Assembly: GCF_011386835.1 (NCBI RefSeq)
Contig: NC_088791.1
Span: forward strand, 57,493,498-57,557,497
Reading direction: 5' to 3'
Length of the DNA: 64,000 bases
Source: Chrysemys picta bellii
Taxonomy: Eukaryota > Chordata > Testudines > Emydidae
Shown: piece by piece, positions 30,793-42,600 of the stretch
How the letters are laid out: every line of letters begins with the position of its first letter
How positions within the stretch are numbered: position 1 is the stretch's first letter
Translations under genes and position numbers: made by a program
Notes under the pieces: model-generated
The model's input: the letters and a program-made list of their open reading frames with translations, nothing else
Database searches by the model: none
Told to the model about the DNA's origin: nothing

Positions 30793-31640
30793 GGAACTCT
30801 GCCTAGTCCAGGTGGTCAGTCCCTCAACGCATAGCCTAGGACTGATTGGTTACTCTTCCCCAAGAGGCAGGGGAGTGGGGAAGGCAGCCAATCAGAGTCT
30901 ATGGCTATATCCCTGGTAGGAGGCACTGAAGACCTGCAAGTTATGGAGCAAACCATGTAGCATTGGCAGCCCTGGATATAAGTGTATAGAAATGAATACT
31001 TAGCCAGAAACACAAAGACAGGCTATCTGAATTGACCTTTAGCCAATTAGTACCTGTTAACTCTACATGGACCCAATCTAGTTCTTACACATGTGACTAA
31101 TCCCTATGATTTCAATGGGACAACCCGAGGGCAAAATTCACCCCTATAAATAAACCATCCATTCAAATAGGGCCTATGAAGGATTTACATGGTGCATAGG
31201 CCTTGTGCTAACTACCTCAGTACAGGAGAGAATTTCATCTCAAATGACTCAACTACCCATATGAGAGATGGTTTGCTGAATCAGGTTCCTTGTGTGCTAA
31301 CTAATATCAATGACAGGAACCTGGTGATTTTTGCCAACTAGTGCTTGTTATTTAAAGAACAGAGGACTTATTTTTCTTTGCTTTCACATTTCCTTTAAAA
31401 AACCTGTTAAAAACTACATTAGTATAACATTAAGACTGCACAGTTAAGCACTCAAAAGTCAGGAAATGCAGAAGTTAAAGATCAATACATAACTTTTACT
31501 CTGCCTCTTTGTGCATATGCATTATGATATAATGTCTGTTTATACAATCTAAAGTTTTCTTATATATACACACACACACGTATCTAAAATTGTAGAAAAT
31601 ATTTATTGTTTAGCATTATATTGTATTATTTGTGATGTAA
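30793..31640. other. Intergenic, nothing recognised
   Basis: AT-rich; a short (TA)n(CA)n run lies at 31561-31579. No gene is seen. Confidence 0.5.
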
Positions 31641-31835
31641 TGAATGATCACCTAGTGAAAACCTTTAAATCAAGATTGAATGTCAAAAATACATGCTTTA
31701 GTTCAACCACAAGTTATAGGTGTCCATGCAGGAATTACTAGGTGAAATTCTATAGTATGTTGTGCAGGAGGTCAGACTATATGATCATAATGATCCCTGC
31801 TGGCCTTAAAAAAAAAATCTATGAAGGGAGTCAAA
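31640..31835 (+). mobile_element. CR1-type LINE 3' end fragment
   Basis: It ends with GGAGGTCAGACTATATGATC, then CCCTGCTGGCCTTAAAA and ATCTATGAA, the characteristic CR1-group 3' terminus in forward orientation. Confidence 0.7.
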
Positions 31836-32713
31836 CAGCTCTGCCCTTTTATGTCCAAAATTTCTCCAAACAGGTATTACATCTGACATAAAATATCTCT
31901 AACCAGTCTCCTCAAACACATTCACAAAAATATACAATAAGAAAATACATTCCTCTTTTTTGGAGCTAAAAAGCTTCTCAACTGAACAATAATTGAATCT
32001 TAAATCCAATGGAGTGATTTCCTTAGAGTGGATGAAGCAAGCAAATCATTTCAAGTAATGCTATTTTAATACTACTACTTCAGGCTAGTTATATACATAA
32101 AATACTGTACTGAATTTAGGAACAGATGCATACCCACTGGAACCAGCTTAAATGAACAGTCAAGAATAAGTCTGGTACAGCATGTTCGCTGTCAAGTATT
32201 TTTTTATATAGAGTAAGAGTGGCAGTTTGCACAATTATAGTACTGCTGCCGATTCCATGTAGGTTCTAATTTTCCCTTGCGCTATCACCAATTTTAAATG
32301 CAAAACACAATACAAGAGACTTTACTGACAATCTGACAAAGGCTACTAAAGCTAAGGACATTGTATTTTTCATCCCCAGGCAAAAAGAACTGACTCACTA
32401 AATTGCATTTCCTGGCATTTCCTAGCTTGTGTCCAAATAAAAGTGATGTAAACATGGATTTTTTTTTAATATTCAATTCTTTCATTAGGATAACTCATCT
32501 GAGTTGTTGCACTGTACTGTATACACAACTGGATACCGATATAAATGAGGAAAGATGGAGAAATACCACTAAAAATACTTAGATGTTTTCAGTATAAACC
32601 TATTGTGAATGTCACAGGCTGTAAGCAATTAAAAAAAAAAATTATGAGCTTTAGAGAAAGGGTTTTTCTCTATCCTATGGCCAAAAAGAGCTCAATGAGT
32701 CTGACTACAATAA

Positions 32714-32998
32714 GGGTACATCTACACTACAGGGGGGAGTCGATTTAAGATACGCAAATTCAGCTACGTGAATAGCGTAGCTGAATTCGACGTATCGCAG
32801 CCGACTTACCCCGCTGTGAGGACGGCGGCAAAATCGACTTCTGCGGCTTTCTGTCGGCGGCGCTTACTCCCACCTCCGCTGGTGGAGTAAGAGCGCCGAT
32901 TCGGGGATTGATTGTCGCGTCCCAACGGGACGCGATAAATCGATCCCCGAGAGGTCGATTTCTACCCGCCGATTCAGGCGGGTAGTGTAGACCTAGCC
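32714..32998. mobile_element. Harbinger-like MITE with internal hairpin (copy 1)
   Basis: The inverted ends are GGGTACATCTACACTAC and GTAGTGTAGACCTAGCC. TAA lies on both sides (32711-32713, 32999-33001). Inside, TCGCGTCCCAACGGGACGCGA is part of a long hairpin flanked by ATAAATCGATCC. It shares TAGCTGAATTCGA with the copy at 41991. CpG-rich against AT-rich flanks. Confidence 0.82.
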
Positions 32999-33347
32999 TA
33001 AGAGAGAAAAAGTATGGTATCAGTGTGTTTTAATGAATATGTATATACAGCACAGTATGTAAATCAAAGCAAAATGTCATTTTCATACTCTTCGCTTCAT
33101 TTTACTTACCATCCCTTCCTAATTCATTTATAAGTTCAGCATAAGACCAGAAAAGACATGAGAGAATAATTGAATATTAAAGAATATTTCTTGCAGCATT
33201 AATTGTTTGTCATTTTAATGGTGTTAGATTTTAGTAAGTGATGAGGTATAAACTAGTTAGCTTTACAATGTTCAAATATTGTTAGTTTTAAAAAAAAACA
33301 ACACCCATTTATGTTCTTTGATCAATTTGCAGAACTCCATCATTCCT

Positions 33348-33677
33348 TTATACTGATAATGTAACTGCCTTCTCTCCAGTGTCTGGTTCAGGGTACAAAT
33401 ACAATGTGCCCTGAAATGAATCTGCTTCTTGAGGTGGCTGTGCGCTATTTCTATTATTCAGTCTTTCTGAAGGTTCTGCAGAATTCTCTCTCCATCTCGG
33501 ACTTGCCTGCTGTTGAGACACTTCCCATATAGAAGGGCATGGGGAAGTAAAATTCAGAGTGGATCTTGTGAGATAGTTTTCTTGAAGACCTTCTTCTTGG
33601 AGGCACCTGTTTGAAAGCACTTCTTTTTCTTTGGAGTTTCGCCATTTCATCCTTCGGTTCTGAAACCAAATTTTCAC
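33348..33677 (-). CDS. DBX2: DBX2 exon 4: homeodomain helix 3 and C-terminus
   Basis: The acceptor on the - strand is GGGAACAG. It starts [12 protein letters not shown], with the base-contacting Q50 and N51 of the recognition helix, and ends KAVTLSV with TAA. I see no strong AATAAA directly after it; ATTAAA variants occur near 33213 on the - strand. Confidence 0.93.
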   Translation of the reverse strand: MKIWFQNRRMKWRNSKEKEVLSNRCLQEEGLQENYLTRSTLNFTSPCPSIWEVSQQQASPRWRENSAEPSERLNNRNSAQPPQEADSFQGTLYLYPEPDTGEKAVTLSV

Positions 33678-36600
33678 CTGTTCCCAAGTTAATTGGAGGT
33701 TATTATTGTTTCCTTAAAATAATTTTACCTTAATCCCTTTTTTCTTGAAATCCCTTCAATTTTATACACTCCTCTCTGGGCCTGACTGAAGTCAAGTTCA
33801 ACATAGCTCCAGTGAAATCAGCAAAGCTATGCCGACTAACACCAGCTGAGGATTCAACCATTATTATTAACAACAGTCAGACCAAACACTCCCCTCTACT
33901 TTCACCAGCACAGATGAGGTGAGGATTTGGCTCAGCAGACTGGAAAGAGGGCAGGTGGTGGCCAAGGAGATAACAACTTTCCACAGCATAGCTACAGGAG
34001 CTGTGGCTCTTATACCCACAAGAGCAGCTGAGCACGGCCCAGCTGCAGGCTATTGACAGTGGGCTGCAGGCCAGAAGGCAGAGTGGTGGCACTGCAGGCT
34101 CCAGGGATCTCCTAGGATCCATGTGGCTCTCATGTGGGTTTTGGGACAAAATCCTCTTCCCAGTCCTTAGATGGCAAATCTCGCCCCCAAAGGGTACAGC
34201 CAGTCAAACTACAAATTGACACTCTGTCTCTCCTGTGTTTTACATAGGAAAAACCTAGAGAGGAATGATGCCCTATTGTTTTTATTAAATTGTTTTTCTT
34301 TTAGTATTAGTAATAACCTCCCTCTCAGTCCATTTCCTATTCCCCTGGGCTCAACTGAATATCCAGAAGGCAAAAGAATGTAGGAGGGAAATACCTGCAA
34401 TGTACAGTATGTGAATACGCACTGTGAGGATTTTAGAAAGCTCATTGCAGAGTGTGACTGTACACTGTCAGCATGAAAAGAAACAGTTTGTCCTATGGTG
34501 ATTACTACTCTGCTTCAGCTAATAGACTGGAAAGGGTCTCAGTCTGTGCATTCTTTATTGTTTCTGACTGAAGTGTTCATGTTAAAAATTACAGTAATGT
34601 ACAGTGCTCCACCACCATTCCTAGCCTTTATATCCCCCCAGTTACCTTCTCCCTCAAGCACCTCCGGGCTTTCTCTTATGCCCCTCATGCATGAAAAAAG
34701 CTCATTCTAAAAGTGTACAGCCACTATCTCTGCCTCTTTTGAATTCATCCTTAAGACTCATCTTTCCCAAGATGCCTTCAAAACTCTGCTTGCTGACTAT
34801 GGCAAAGCAGGTGATCTGTTAGGACTGTTCTTCCTATTCCCTTTATCTCACTCACTCCCCCATTCCTGCCACTTCCCCTCTCCCTGACCATTACCTCCAT
34901 GTAATTAACGAAATTGTGCCAATCTCACAAGCTTATTTTCTTGTGTGTTCTATTCCTGTCCCCACCTTTTGTTTGCCCTGCAAGCCCTCCAGGGCAGGTA
35001 CTATCACTTTAGCACAGAGACCAATGCACTGGGGTCCCCAAAGCTCTCGGGCACCTCTGGGTACCATCCTACTATATGCATATGGTAAAAGTAACACTGT
35101 AATGATATTAAACACTGGGCCAAATCCTGAAGTTCTATTCTGGAACAGATCATACTCCCATATGGGAAAAACCCCTGGAAGGTGGCCAAGTAGGAGAGCT
35201 GGGAACCTCCAGTAAGGTAACCTCATGGAATTTTCATTCTAATGCTTCACTCAACCCCATAGGTCTCCCTCTGCCTGGATCCAGGATCAGCTGAAAGGTT
35301 GCTGCCTCCATTGCCCCATCTCCCTAGATGGCATGAGTCCAGTAGCAGTTGCATTGCCATTAGCATAGTTCCCTGGTGGCTGCTCAGTAACAGGTGCAAA
35401 AACAGAGAAAACTGAAACAGCTCTGAGCCTGGATTTCTGTGCAGACACCTAGAAGCAGAGCAGAAGACAGTGCCCTGCTCCCAGATCCCTGCGGAGCTTT
35501 GTACATGCAGAGCCAAAAGTGGCCATCAGTTAGGGCAATGGGGTTAGAGAGTGCTAGTGTTCAGAGGGGACTTTCCTCCACCTTTGTATGGAAATGGAGA
35601 TATTAACTTTTGAATGCAGATCACTACAGGATGGGGACTCTCTTTTATTCATTCTTTACTCAGGTAAAACTACCATTGACTTCACTGAGACTTTTGCCTA
35701 AGTAAAGACTATTGGACTGGTCCTGGGCTGTTTATATCCCCATCCCTCTCCAGCAAAGCTATTTTTAAGATTTTTGTTTCAAAGACAGAAAGCTTGAATT
35801 ATTATTATTTATTACTTGTCTTACAGTAGCACCTAGGAGCCCTAAATCATGGGCTGAGACCCCATTGTTCTAAGTGCTGTACAATGTCTCCCCATCCCTC
35901 CATACCTGTGACTCTTTCAGACCCAGGTTAATGGCAAGTTTCTTTCTGTCTGTTTTGCTGATATACTTCTGTTTCTGAAACATCTTCTCCAAAGCTCTTC
36001 TCTGGTCTTCAGAAAAGACGGCTCTTCTTAAAATACCTCTCCGGGCTTTGGAGTTGGAGTCCTGGGTCAACAGAGGCAGAACACTTTCCTCTCCTAGAGG
36101 AAATGGAAGATAGCGTTACACTATGTATAACATATATCAGAGGAATATTAAGCATTATACTTTACACCACTATCAGACTGGAGTCTCACTTTTGAGTTGT
36201 TGGTGTTACAAATGTGTCACGATGATTCAGCCATGTTCAATAAGGGTCAAATTCTACACTGGATACAACTCTGATCAACTTCAGTAATGCTGGGATCTAG
36301 ATGTGTTATAGATGGCCAAGATTCTGCTCTTTGGAGTGATAAAAAGCATAACCAGATGAATCTATGTAGGGGGTTGAATATAGAGCTCTTTTTAGTGTGA
36401 AATCCAGATATGGTCAGGGAGAAACATCTACACTTTTACTTATACAATATGATCAGGGTGAGCAAACTGCAGTGAGTTTTTCATGGGTGCTCATTCTGCC
36501 CCAGTATAAAATGCAGAATGGGATAAGAATAGTTTAAGGATGGGGCTAAGTAAGCTATGCTATATATAAAATGTAATGACAAGGCTTTCATAGTAGACTT

Positions 36601-39600
36601 TTCCATAGAAAATAATTGGCCATTCACATCTTGATTATGATGGAAACCACAGATGGTTTATTAAAAGCTTTCTGGAGTACTTGAATTTATTCCATTCAGT
36701 CTAATTTTTAATCCTTTAACACTTTTCAGCAAGCCCTAGTATGGCAGTTTATTCTGGGCCCAGTCACACCCCTTTGATCTGTGCTCTGAGGGGACCTTCT
36801 GCTTATCCAACTCATGGAGCAGGGGCATTCACATCATCCCTCCACCAGCCCCAGAAAGATGATAAAACCTAGACCTGTATCACTTTTTCATGTGCCCTTT
36901 CCCCCACTTCCAAAGAAGGATCCATTTTCCACGGGAATCCACAAAGCAGCTGCTGGCTAGGAGTGCTCTGGCAGTGTACCTCCAAAAGCACCAAATTCCA
37001 GAGAGCAGGGCTTGGGGGAGGTACCAGAGGCCCACTAAATATGTGCTGAACCCAAAATATTATAAGTGGCTTTTGGGCAAGAATAAAAATACTCCATAAT
37101 CACTACCTACAGGAAAGTGCTTTCTTTGAGTAAGAAGCAGTTTCCACATCCACAAAGCCTTAGACACCTGTGGACTTTCTGTGGGCCAGCAGCCATAGAG
37201 GTGGCTTTGTTTTGAAATCACATTCATTTTAGACCCTAACGGTACAATCCAAACATCTTAGTTATAACCTTCTCTCTCACAGAAGCTTCAGAATGATTGC
37301 CTTCTTAGTACAGTGTCCTGGTCATTTTCCCTTTGAATTCAGTGAAAAAAATCCTACGTAGAGATGATCAAAATAATTTCAAGCTTTTAAATTTTCCAAC
37401 AAAAAACTGAATTATTTGATGAAACAATTCATGGAAATGTATCCCTTCTTCTGACAATTTTTTTAACAATTTCAGTGAAAAAAATTTCAACAATTTTTTT
37501 CACAAAAAAACATGTCCCTATTGAAATGCTAGTGAAATTCAGCTGCAGCTTTCACTAACCACTAATTGGGGGTGTGCTAATCTTTAACTTTGACACATTA
37601 TATACAGATTATGTGCGTGCTTTTGTAGATAGATACGCACACTTTAGTCTGAATAGAGTCCTAACATGTCCCCATTGTATATATCACAGTTTATTAGATA
37701 TTTTTGTGATGAGTGTCTGAGTGGTTTTAAAATTAAATGTTAGTATATATGAAGTTACAACTTGGTACAGCCACATTTCAACTTTAAAACTGATATTTCA
37801 AACCACTCAGACACAAACATCTGTACTGGTTACTTTTGTTATGTTTATGTATGTAATGCAACACAATAGGACTCTGTTCAGACTCAAATATGCTGACTAT
37901 GGCACATAAGCCCCAGAAAGTCATATTTGAGACTTCTGAAGAAGGCCAAGCTATTCATGGAAAATTTCAACCCAGTGCATAGAACCCTCTAAAACCCCAT
38001 TCTGCTGCTGAGAGCTTCTTGGGGGCTAGAACCTCATGTAAATCCACACGTTGCCTCCCATCTATTACACCTTCCAGATCAAGGATAGTCTCCGTCCCCC
38101 ACAGGTAAGCATAGGCAGTGGGGAGATACAGTCTTAAAGCTGTAGTCACCTCATACATGGCTGCAGTAGGAGGGAAAGAGTTAAGTTTGGGTTGCAGTTT
38201 AAAAAATAGCTGGGGTGGTAGTTCCTGACCAGTCTGTACAGCCTCCAGTGAAACAAGTGGAAGAGATATCTCCTCTCAGCCCCACAATTGCCATAAGGGA
38301 GAAAGAAAATAATTTCTTAGCCAACAAGGCTGGTCCTCACCTCACCTCCCTTGCTGAGCTCCAAACTGGAATTGTCAGCTAAAGACAGGGTGTCAGATTA
38401 TGTGACCCCTTTACAGTTTTCTTTCCTTGATTATTGACTGGCAGTCACTCAGCTAAGAAACAGCCACTAGAACACTGAGTTCATGCACCTACCTGCCATA
38501 CACAGGAAGCAGGTAGGTGACTGTATTAATACCAATATTAGAATTATATAGTAGGGAAGAACCCACCCAGTTTGGGGAGAAACCTCTCTGACTTTGTATA
38601 CCACAGTAATGGATGTACTATAAATGCCACGCTAAACAAAAACTAACGGTGAGCAGAACCACAGACAAGCACTAGTGAAAAGTGGAGCCAGCCACTTGGT
38701 CAAGTTTTAAAACTAACATTTTTGGGGAGGTGAGCATTCGGATAAGAAGATGGTCTAGGAATTTTGTTTTAACTGCTTTATATTAAACAATATAAAATAC
38801 ACCAAAACTACACATAAAAGCCAACCTATGATCTTGTTGATGGAGTGAATACACTAATCGTACAAGTGAAATCCACCGAGTGTACATTGTCTATTTTTCT
38901 GATACTTGGAGGCATGAGCTTACACACACAGCACAACAGTTATGTCAAAATGAGTTAAACGAAGCAAGTCCAGTCTGTCCTGCTGAACAGACACTGAAAG
39001 GTTTAATACTGTGTTGACATAAATGCTAATATGGTACCAAATGTTTGGCATGGGGTTTTTTGTTTGTTTGTTTTTTAAAGTCTTTCCTTCGTATCCTAAT
39101 ATATGGTGATAAATGTCTTCTTAATCTGTGGAACAATCTTAATTTGCCTTCATGGCAGAGACCACCTTGAAGGAGCGAGTAAAAGCTTTAGTCACGGTTT
39201 CCATTTTTTCATTTGAATTCAATACATTCTAGTTAAATGGACAATTAATAGGTCACTTCCAAAATAGTAGTGTATCAGTCCTGGTTAATAAACAATCCCC
39301 ACAGTTGATAATGGGCCCTATGTATTCAGCAAATCCCTGTATACACGCAGCTCATCCACTAAATCCCTTTTCAGGTAGACAGGGTTATATGGGAAGATGA
39401 GCTAGAATGAGTCTATAAAAGTCAGTTTCATTCACTGCTTTATTTTTCAGTCAAGTGCTTTAAATGCTGTCCAGAAATTCTCTTGGAATGTGAGACAGGA
39501 GAAAAGACTGGCACATAGAGCATTGCTTTATGACCATACAAAAGGGCAACTGACCCTTGCCCAGGCCTTTTCAATGTGAAATGGTTCCTAAAGTTCATCT

Positions 39601-42600
39601 GCACAGTGAAAAATTGTGGTGAGGTCGCGTGTGGATGAGTAAAGTGAAAGTGGTGATTGGTCATGGTGCTGTCAACCATTGTGATGGAGCCAGGGCCATG
39701 TAAAACGCTCTGTGGGAAAGTGTCAACTCCCTAAAGAGGTGCTCAGAAACTTGCAGCTCATTAAACTGCCAGCATTTGCTGCCTCACTTGTCAGGAATCA
39801 TTCGACTTAGCAACTGCCCTTCGGAAACATTCATAAAACACATACACATAATCCGCAGTGGTTTGAATTCAACTGTGATAAAAATATATGCTGCAGAATG
39901 CATAAATTGCAATTTCCATTTGGCCTGACACACAGTTCTGTGCTTTTTACTCAATTCTGAGGAACTAAAATGTATCCTCTGCTTGTCTTCCTTAGTCATG
40001 AACATCAAAACTCTTTAATAAAGAATCTTATATGATGCACAAACCTCAAAAATCAAAGTTAAATTTAGACTTGGATTAAATGGTAATATAAAAACAAAGC
40101 TATCATCCCAAATGTATAATACTGGGACCAAATCATCTTCCAGTTTTAACACTGTAATCTAAAAAAAAAAAAATTAAAAAAAAATTAAATGGATACAGGT
40201 GTTTGTCTGCTATGAACAGAATGGTTGGGTTTTGAGGATTTTTTAAATCAAGTTAATGTTTCCTGAATCATAATTTATGCCAAGCAGACATTAATATGCA
40301 GTGTCCATTTTATGATCTTTCAATTCTTTTCTTTTCCTGTTTGCAAATGCATATTGATACAGATTTTAAAAAGAGTTATTGACTCTTAAAGGATCGTTTC
40401 TAGCAAACTGAAAACAAGGAGCGTTCCTTAGTTAGCTGTCTGGATGTCTCAATGCCATTAGAAATCTCTCACAATTGCTCAGTGTACTTAAGTTTGATAA
40501 ATCTTTGGAAACCTTCTGAATAGGATTGCTGTGATTTTACTGAGGAATTAGCTGCTGCCATTGCATCACCAATTAGTTTTCCAGAACACATTAAATCCTG
40601 CTGCTTTGGTTTACAGAATAACTCAAGCATTACTGATGAAGCATAAAAACTTACTTGGAAAAGCAGTGGGGGATACAGGGTGCTGACAGGACCCACCGCA
40701 GCATGCTGAGTAGAATGGTGGGGCTCGGAGAAAAAAATGTTTGGAAAGAACTGCAAATAAAGCATAGATCTAATTGATTATCCATTAATCTTAAGTGATA
40801 TTCACAACAATTTTCAAAAAGTCAGCATTTGAAGTCCTGCCTCACAAACCCTGCTTCCCTTTTCTTAAGCAGAGATTTTTTATAGCAAAGGACAATCAGC
40901 CAAGTAATCTTTAAGTAACTTAATCAAGGCTAGTTTTAACTCATTTATTGCTTCAATTATGACATACTGAAGCATCACAGTACATTTATCGCAAGACTGC
41001 AATTCTGAGGATTCAATATTTATTTGTTTTAGGGCCATACATCCTAAGTAATATATCTGAACACATTGGCCAAAATTCATAACTAACTGTAAATCCATCT
41101 AAAAGTTGTTTTATACAACCTTGCTAGGGAGGGATACCTTTTAAAAAAAACAAAAACATACTGGGGAGGGATACCTTTAAAAAAAAACAAAAACCCACAA
41201 CTGGCAATGAGTATCTTATTTACAGGTCAGTTTTTTTTACTTTTACTCACATGGAGTAAGGAAATCAATAAACAAGCTTTTATGAAAGTGCCTATAAAAT
41301 GTAATAGAGATAAATCAACTAAGTTCTATAGAAATTATTCTAAAACGACATGGCCTGATTCTGCCATTCTTCTGTTAAATAGTATCTCACTACACAAATA
41401 GTCCCATTTATTTGTAAAAACTTGCAGAGGACGATTCTATTAAATACAACTAAGAGCTGCAGAACTGGGCTCAGAGAATTTGACATCTCTATAGGGGTTT
41501 TTTAACCAGCCTATAGAATTCTGTGTTAATTTCTACAGAATGCCAAAAAAAAAAAAAAAAACCCCACAATAGAAAAGATCACATTCTGTAGTAAATTCTA
41601 TAGGATATTTCCATAAAGATAATTTTTTTCTAAGCATACTCTTGATTGCATTCATATTTTTGCCAGCACCAATGAACTATTAAAATGTGGTTTTCTCTTT
41701 CTTCCCCCTCCATGTTGAAGGCAGACATGCTGTAATTGAAAAAATAATATTTTTTCAAAATTTGATCTGCAGTGTAAAAAGCAGTTAATAATCAGAACTA
41801 AAGATGGGTCAAAATGAGTGCATTTGTCTATCAATCTGCCTCATTTATATGGTTTTTTAAAAAAAATTTGACATGATTTTTAAAATGAGCACTCAAAATT
41901 AGGCTCTTGATTCCATATTCAGACACCTTCATAAGTAGCTTGATTTTCAAATGTGCTGCACACCTCCCACTGTAATCAAATATGGTCTTAGGCCTGGTCC
42001 CCACTAAGCCCCCACTTCGGACTAAGGTAGGCACATTATTAACACGTACGTTATTAACGTAGCTGAATTCGAAGTACCTTAGTCCGAACTTACCGTGGTC
42101 CAGACGCGGCAGGAAGGCTCCCCCGTCGATGCCGCATACTCCTCTCGGCGAGCTGGAGTACCGGCGTCGAGGGCGAGCACTTCCGGGATCGATCAGGGAT
42201 CGATTTATCGCGTCTTAACCAGACGCGATAAATCGATCCCAGAACATCGATTGCCTGCCGCCGGACCCTCCGGTAAGTGAAGACGTACCCTTAGAAGCCT
42301 AACTTTAAGAACTCATTATTTACCATCACTTCAGAGAGGTGGGTAGCAAACTCCTGCATATAGAGTTCTCTCCATTCACTAAACCTTTATGCGTCTATAC
42401 ATGACTTGTAAACATAAAAGGCCTGCTCCTTTTATGTCTATGTCCTTTTATGTCTATTGAAGTAAATGTTAAAATTCCCATTGACTTCAATGAGAGCAGA
42501 ATCAGAAACTAAAACACAATCCTGCCTTACAAAACCTGAAATAATCTATGCAGTTGCATGAAAGCTGCAGACAGCACCTGAATCTACTGGGATTCTGCAA

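Larger units (their letters stand above)
33678..35905 (-). other. DBX2 intron 3 with L2 remnants
   Basis: A palindromic repeat lies at 33786-33858, an L2 3' fragment at about 34640-35110 and an L2 tail at 35799-35886, only 19 bp from the exon 3 donor. The rest is unassigned. Confidence 0.6.

Noticed and set aside
33348..36093. Assignment of the homeobox gene to DBX1
   Set aside because: The exon 2 motif [10 protein letters not shown] and the C-terminal tail match DBX2; DBX1 has a different, longer C-terminus.
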